Assembly (NCBI GenBank): GCA_900549085.1 | Contig: URMO01000082.1 | Span: 1 to 7,915, forward strand | DNA from: an uncultured Collinsella sp. | GTDB taxonomy: Bacteria > Actinomycetota > Coriobacteriia > Coriobacteriales > Coriobacteriaceae | Direction of reading: 5' to 3' | DNA length: 7,915 nucleotides | Shown: positions 5,463 through 7,915 of the stretch, in pieces | How positions within the stretch are numbered: position 1 is the stretch's first letter | How the letters are laid out: each line of letters begins with the position of its first letter | Translations under genes and position numbers: made by a program | The notes under the pieces: model-generated | Databases searched by the model: none | What the model was told of the DNA's origin: nothing | Seen by the model: the letters and a program-made list of their open reading frames with translations, nothing else

Positions 5463-6758
5463 ATGGCCAAGAGCAGGTACGCCGATGCCACCAAGGCCGC
5501 TCGCAGGGCCGCGATGTCTGCCCACAAAGTTACGGCTGCGGCGAGCGATGCCGCCACGGCCGCGCAGCCGACTTCCAGCGCCGCCGCCGAGCCTGCCCGT
5601 GACGCGCGCCGCGACGAGCTGACGCACGTGGACGCCAAGGGCGAGGTTCGGATGGTCGACGTGTCCGACAAGGCCGAGACGCATCGCATCGCCATCGCCG
5701 AGGGCACCATCCTTATGCACCCCGAGACGCAGGCCATGGTGCTGCAGGACCGCGCCAAAAAGGGCGACGTGCTTGCCTGCGCGCGCGTGGCGGGCATCAT
5801 GGCCATCAAACGCACGAGCGACATCATTCCCATGTGCCATCCGTTGCTCATTACCAAGAGTAAGTGCGATATCGAGCCCATCGCTTCGGCGGGAACGCCT
5901 GCCGAGGATGTGCCCGAGGGCTGGGCACCGGCGCGCGCGGACGGGCAGGTTGGCTTTCACGTACTGGTTACGGCCGGCGTGACGGGCAAGACGGGTATCG
6001 AGATGGAGGCCCTGACCGGCGCGAGTGCCGCGTGCCTAACGATCTACGACATGTGCAAAGCCGTCGATCGCGGCATGGAGATCGTCGACGTGCGCCTGTT
6101 GCACAAGGAGGGCGGCCGCTCGGGCGTGTGGGATCGTGCCGAGCGTCAGGTTGCTGCTGTTGAGGCCGTGGGGGCCGCGGGCAACGCACCCGCGGGCGCA
6201 CCCGTCGCCGTCGCGCCCGCAGCTCCGGCGCCGGCCGTCCCCGCGATCGCGTTTATCGGCTACCAAAACTCGGGCAAGACCACGCTCGTCGAGAAGGTCA
6301 TTGCCGAGCTCACCCGCCGCGGCCTGCGCGTGGGTTCGCTCAAGCATCATGGGCATCACGGCTTTGATATCGATGTGCCCGCCAAGGACACCTGGCGCCA
6401 TCACCAGGCCGGCTCCAAGCACGTGGGCCTCATCTGCGCCACGCGCTGGGCGGAGTACGCCGACACGCGCGAGGAGGACGAGATGCCCGCGCGCGAGCTG
6501 CTGTCGCGTTACAACGATGTCGACGTTGTGATCATCGAGGGCTACAAGACCGAGGGCTTCGACAACATCGTCGTCGCGCGCTCCGGTGTCGACCGTCTGC
6601 GTGGCAAGAGCTCGCTCGACCTGGTCGACGGCCGCACGCTGGCCCTTGCCTGCAACGAGGCCCTGGCACGCCAGGCATTCGACGCCGGCTTTGCGACCCG
6701 AGCCATCAACATCAACGACGCTCGAGCCATCTGCGATCTTATCCAAGACCACCTTTAA
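5463..6758 (+). CDS. Bifunctional MoaC-MobB fusion (cPMP synthase / MGD-linked GTPase)
   Basis: A 431-residue fusion joining an early and a late step of molybdenum cofactor synthesis. Residues 1-50 are an Ala-rich, low-complexity extension. Residues 52-225 are MoaC, which converts MoaA's product to cyclic pyranopterin monophosphate: ELTHVD, AIKRTSDIIPMCHPLL (His126), TGKTGIEMEALTGAS, DMCKAVD (Asp196, Lys199, the catalytic pair by family) and LLHKEGGRSG. Residues about 226-260 are an Ala/Pro linker. Residues 262-431 are MobB, a GTPase tied to guanine-dinucleotide attachment: Walker A GYQNSGKT (266-273), LKHHGHHGFDIDVPAKDTWRH, and VVIIEGYKTEGF. Both domains look complete with key residues intact. 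MoaC carries roughly 19 extra residues between CHPLL and TGKTG compared with E. coli as recalled. I chose ATG 5463 because GGAGGA (5450-5455) is 7 bases upstream. The in-frame ATG at 5418 would overlap moaA by 41 bases. Confidence 0.93.
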   Translation: MAKSRYADATKAARRAAMSAHKVTAAASDAATAAQPTSSAAAEPARDARRDELTHVDAKGEVRMVDVSDKAETHRIAIAEGTILMHPETQAMVLQDRAKKGDVLACARVAGIMAIKRTSDIIPMCHPLLITKSKCDIEPIASAGTPAEDVPEGWAPARADGQVGFHVLVTAGVTGKTGIEMEALTGASAACLTIYDMCKAVDRGMEIVDVRLLHKEGGRSGVWDRAERQVAAVEAVGAAGNAPAGAPVAVAPAAPAPAVPAIAFIGYQNSGKTTLVEKVIAELTRRGLRVGSLKHHGHHGFDIDVPAKDTWRHHQAGSKHVGLICATRWAEYADTREEDEMPARELLSRYNDVDVVIIEGYKTEGFDNIVVARSGVDRLRGKSSLDLVDGRTLALACNEALARQAFDAGFATRAININDARAICDLIQDHL

Positions 6759-6770
6759 GGCTTGACGCTG

Positions 6771-6807
6771 AACCTGCCAAAAAGGGACAGGTTTATTTTG
6801 GCAGGTT
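6771..6807. terminator. First hairpin after moaC-mobB
   Basis: A perfect 12-bp inverted repeat, AACCTGCCAAAA (6771-6782) with TTTTGGCAGGTT (6796-6807), has a 13-nt loop AGGGACAGGTTTA. It begins 12 bases after the stop and ends in TTTT. The loop also holds CAGGTT (6788-6793), which could pair with the same left arm, giving an alternative shorter hairpin. It probably helps terminate the moa transcript, or is a dispersed palindromic repeat. Confidence 0.65.
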
Positions 6808-6828
6808 TTATCTGGGCAAACGTCATTT

Positions 6829-6861
6829 CCACCACAAAGGGGCCAGGCACCTTTGTGGTGG
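6829..6861. terminator. Second hairpin after moaC-mobB, strong terminator
   Basis: A perfect 12-bp inverted repeat, CCACCACAAAGG (6829-6840) with CCTTTGTGGTGG (6850-6861), has loop GGCCAGGCA and is followed by TTTTGCTTT. This is a good intrinsic terminator for the plus strand. If counted from the AAA/TTT pairs, its loop is also 13 nt and resembles that of the previous hairpin. Confidence 0.78.
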
Positions 6862-6868
6862 TTTTGCT

Positions 6869-6898
6869 TTGGTCGATGTGTGGGACATGCCTTACAAT
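6869..6898 (+). promoter_or_regulatory. Candidate promoter of the MFS transporter gene
   Basis: TACAAT at 6893-6898 is a good -10 box (five of six). An 18-bp spacer leads to a weak -35 TTGGTC at 6869-6874. Transcription from about 6905 would give a leader of about 130 nt before the MFS start, containing the micro-ORFs and the helix described below. The position just after the strong terminator supports an independent transcription unit. Confidence 0.4.
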
Positions 6899-6944
6899 CT
6901 ACCAAGTAGTTCATGACGGGCGAAAAACGGAGAGAAGGGGCTCG

Positions 6945-6982
6945 ATGCGTCCTTAATGTTTCATGCGGATAGATTGATTTGA
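6945..6982 (+). CDS. Two overlapping micro-ORFs (3 and 8 codons) in the MFS leader
   Basis: ATG 6945 opens Met-Arg-Pro-stop (TAA 6954-6956), with the purine-rich AGAGAAGGGG (6931-6940) 4 bases upstream as a plausible ribosome-binding site. Its stop shares one base with ATG 6956 (TAATG), which opens MFHADRLI and ends in TGA at 6980-6982. The overlap would allow re-initiation. The second micro-ORF runs across the left arm of the leader helix. They could be regulatory leader peptides; chance occurrence in a 130-nt leader cannot be excluded. Confidence 0.3.
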
Positions 6983-7029
6983 CAGACGGTGGCGAATGCC
7001 CGCCGTCCGCATTCGTATGAAACAAGGAG
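6957..7029 (+). promoter_or_regulatory. Structured leader abutting the MFS ribosome-binding site
   Basis: An outer helix pairs TGTTTCATGCGGAT (6957-6970) with ATTCGTATGAAACA (7011-7024): 14 consecutive pairs, two of them G-U. An inner helix pairs GACGGTGG (6985-6992) with CCGCCGTC (7000-7007), one G-U, loop CGAATGC. The outer right arm ends on the first A of the ribosome-binding site AAGGAG (7024-7029). GCGGA (6965-6969) can alternatively pair with TCCGC (7006-7010), so two folds compete. I recognise no named riboswitch class. As DNA, TGTTTCAT/ATGAAACA could also be paired repressor half-sites. Confidence 0.5.
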
Positions 7030-7034
7030 TCTCC

Positions 7035-7915
7035 ATGCTCGCCTCTCTTTTCTCAAAGCCTCAACCATCGCTATCCGTTCAGGCCAAGCGCCTGGTGGCG
7101 ATGCGCTTTCTCATCTACACCGGTTTTCAGACCAGCTACTTCATCGGCGTCATCGGAACGCTTACCTATGTAGACGATGCCTCGGTCGTGGCGACGTCGC
7201 TGGCCGTCCTGTTTATGAATGTATTTGTGATCCTGGGATCCTTTGCGGGCGGCGCTGCGCTCGACGCATGGGGTCCGCGCCGCCATTTTTTGCTGAGCAT
7301 CGTCGGCGCTCTCGCAACCGGCGCGGCGATCCTCGTCTTTGGCAGTGCGACCGGTATCGTCCTGCTCGGCGCGGTGCTCCTGGGCTTTGTGTTGGGGTTC
7401 GCCCAGCCCATCGCCACATCCTATTCGGCCTACCTCACCGACGATCCTGTCGAGCTCAAAGACATCAACTCCGCCATCGCCATGTTTTCAAACGTGAGTA
7501 TCATCGTTGGCCCCACGCTGGGCGGCTTTGTCGCGGCGGCTACATCGTCACGTGCGGTGTTCGTGCTCATGATGATCTTTACCGTACTGGCGCTCGTCGC
7601 CGGTTGGGGCTTTAGGCCGCAAGCGGGTCGCGTCGCCGCGCGCGAAAGCGATCTCGCGGAAAGCGGTGCGACGGCAAGTACTGCCAGCCAAAGCTCCAAC
7701 CCCAGCACGTTCGCCCGCGCCACCTTCGCGACAAGCATCAAGACAGTCTTCACCAACAGTATCCTCGCCTTGCTGTTCTGCATCATCTTCCTCTCGAACT
7801 TTGGCTACGGTGCCTTCGATCCGCTGGAGTCGTTCTTCTACCGCGATGTCCTGCACGTCGGTGTCGAATGGATGGGCTGGCTCTCGTCGGCCAGCGGCGT
7901 CGGCGCGGTACTGGG
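7035..7915 (+). CDS. MFS transporter, 3' end beyond the window
   Basis: The frame is open from ATG 7035 to the window end: 293 residues with no stop, about three quarters of a usual 400-residue MFS protein. AAGGAG (7024-7029) lies 5 bases upstream. The sequence is a run of membrane helices: about 20-45, 51-70, 86-104, 107-128, 148-168, 173-192, and after a loop 243-257 and 276-293. Loop 2-3 has the diagnostic MFS motif A, GGAALDAWGPRR (G73, D77, G80, R82, R83). The central loop (193-240) is polar, Ser/Ala-rich and basic, as between the two six-helix halves. LGFVLGFAQPIATSYSAYLT (117-136) and NVSIIVGPTLGGF (153-165) are typical of the family's helices 4 and 5. Substrate and direction cannot be assigned; drug or metabolite efflux is only a possibility. 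A large overlapping frame beginning at 6989 is out of phase and not the gene. Confidence 0.92.
   Translation, partial: MLASLFSKPQPSLSVQAKRLVAMRFLIYTGFQTSYFIGVIGTLTYVDDASVVATSLAVLFMNVFVILGSFAGGAALDAWGPRRHFLLSIVGALATGAAILVFGSATGIVLLGAVLLGFVLGFAQPIATSYSAYLTDDPVELKDINSAIAMFSNVSIIVGPTLGGFVAAATSSRAVFVLMMIFTVLALVAGWGFRPQAGRVAARESDLAESGATASTASQSSNPSTFARATFATSIKTVFTNSILALLFCIIFLSNFGYGAFDPLESFFYRDVLHVGVEWMGWLSSASGVGAVL

Noticed and set aside
6762..6956. 64-codon frame just after moaC-mobB
   Set aside because: It reads straight through both terminator hairpins and has no ribosome-binding site. Only its last three codons (the MRP micro-ORF) have a plausible start.
6036..7025. 329-codon minus-strand open frame across moaC-mobB and the gap after it
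   Set aside because: It runs through two perfect terminator hairpins and mirrors the MobB coding frame, with no family features.
6989..7615. 208-codon plus-strand frame overlapping the MFS gene
   Set aside because: It is out of phase with the membrane-protein frame from 7035, which has a good ribosome-binding site and MFS motif A. Its start falls in the leader hairpin.

Overview
The window is high-GC, densely coded bacterial DNA of about 7.9 kb. It holds six recognisable protein genes, two of them cut by the window edges. Gene content and style suggest an actinobacterial gut anaerobe of the Coriobacteriia, most likely close to Collinsella. The hints are a LigA with a Lys/Ser/Gly-rich insert, a MoaC-MobB fusion, a Phd/PIN pair and strong G/C third-position bias. 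This placement rests on recall, not on a search.

Layout: 1-1503 (+) is the 3' two-thirds of ligA (NAD-dependent DNA ligase), followed by a hairpin terminator. 1504-1786 is an intergenic region with a minus-strand short ORF or gene remnant and then a near-perfect 32-bp palindrome at a promoter. 1787-2179 and 2176-2598 (+) form a type II toxin-antitoxin pair: a Phd/YefM-like antitoxin and a PIN-domain toxin overlapping by ATGA. 2599-2789 is a convergent gap carrying a second copy of the minus-strand remnant. 2790-4136 (-) is a MATE-family efflux transporter with a MerR-type promoter candidate. 4403-5458 (+) is moaA, and 5463-6758 (+) is a moaC-mobB fusion 4 nt downstream. Two back-to-back hairpins end that operon. 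7035-7915 (+) is the start of an MFS transporter that runs off the window, preceded by a structured leader with two tiny ORFs.

How the genes work together: moaA and moaC-mobB form a molybdenum-cofactor operon. MoaA and MoaC jointly convert GTP to cPMP, and MobB is a GTPase linked to the late MGD step; moaD, moaE, moeA and mobA are not in the window. The toxin-antitoxin pair is probably autoregulated through the palindrome. The two transporters are separate transcription units.

The most interesting unexplained structures are: (i) the MFS leader, where a coupled pair of micro-ORFs overlies one arm of a 14-bp helix whose other arm abuts the MFS ribosome-binding site; (ii) the duplicated minus-strand C-terminal coding end (ATYVTQ[I/V]TVPV, stop, GAACCTC) in two gaps about 1.1 kb apart; (iii) two tandem hairpins with matching 13-nt loops. 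None of the four intergenic regions exceeds 300 bases. No tRNA, rRNA, CRISPR array, transposase or origin was seen.
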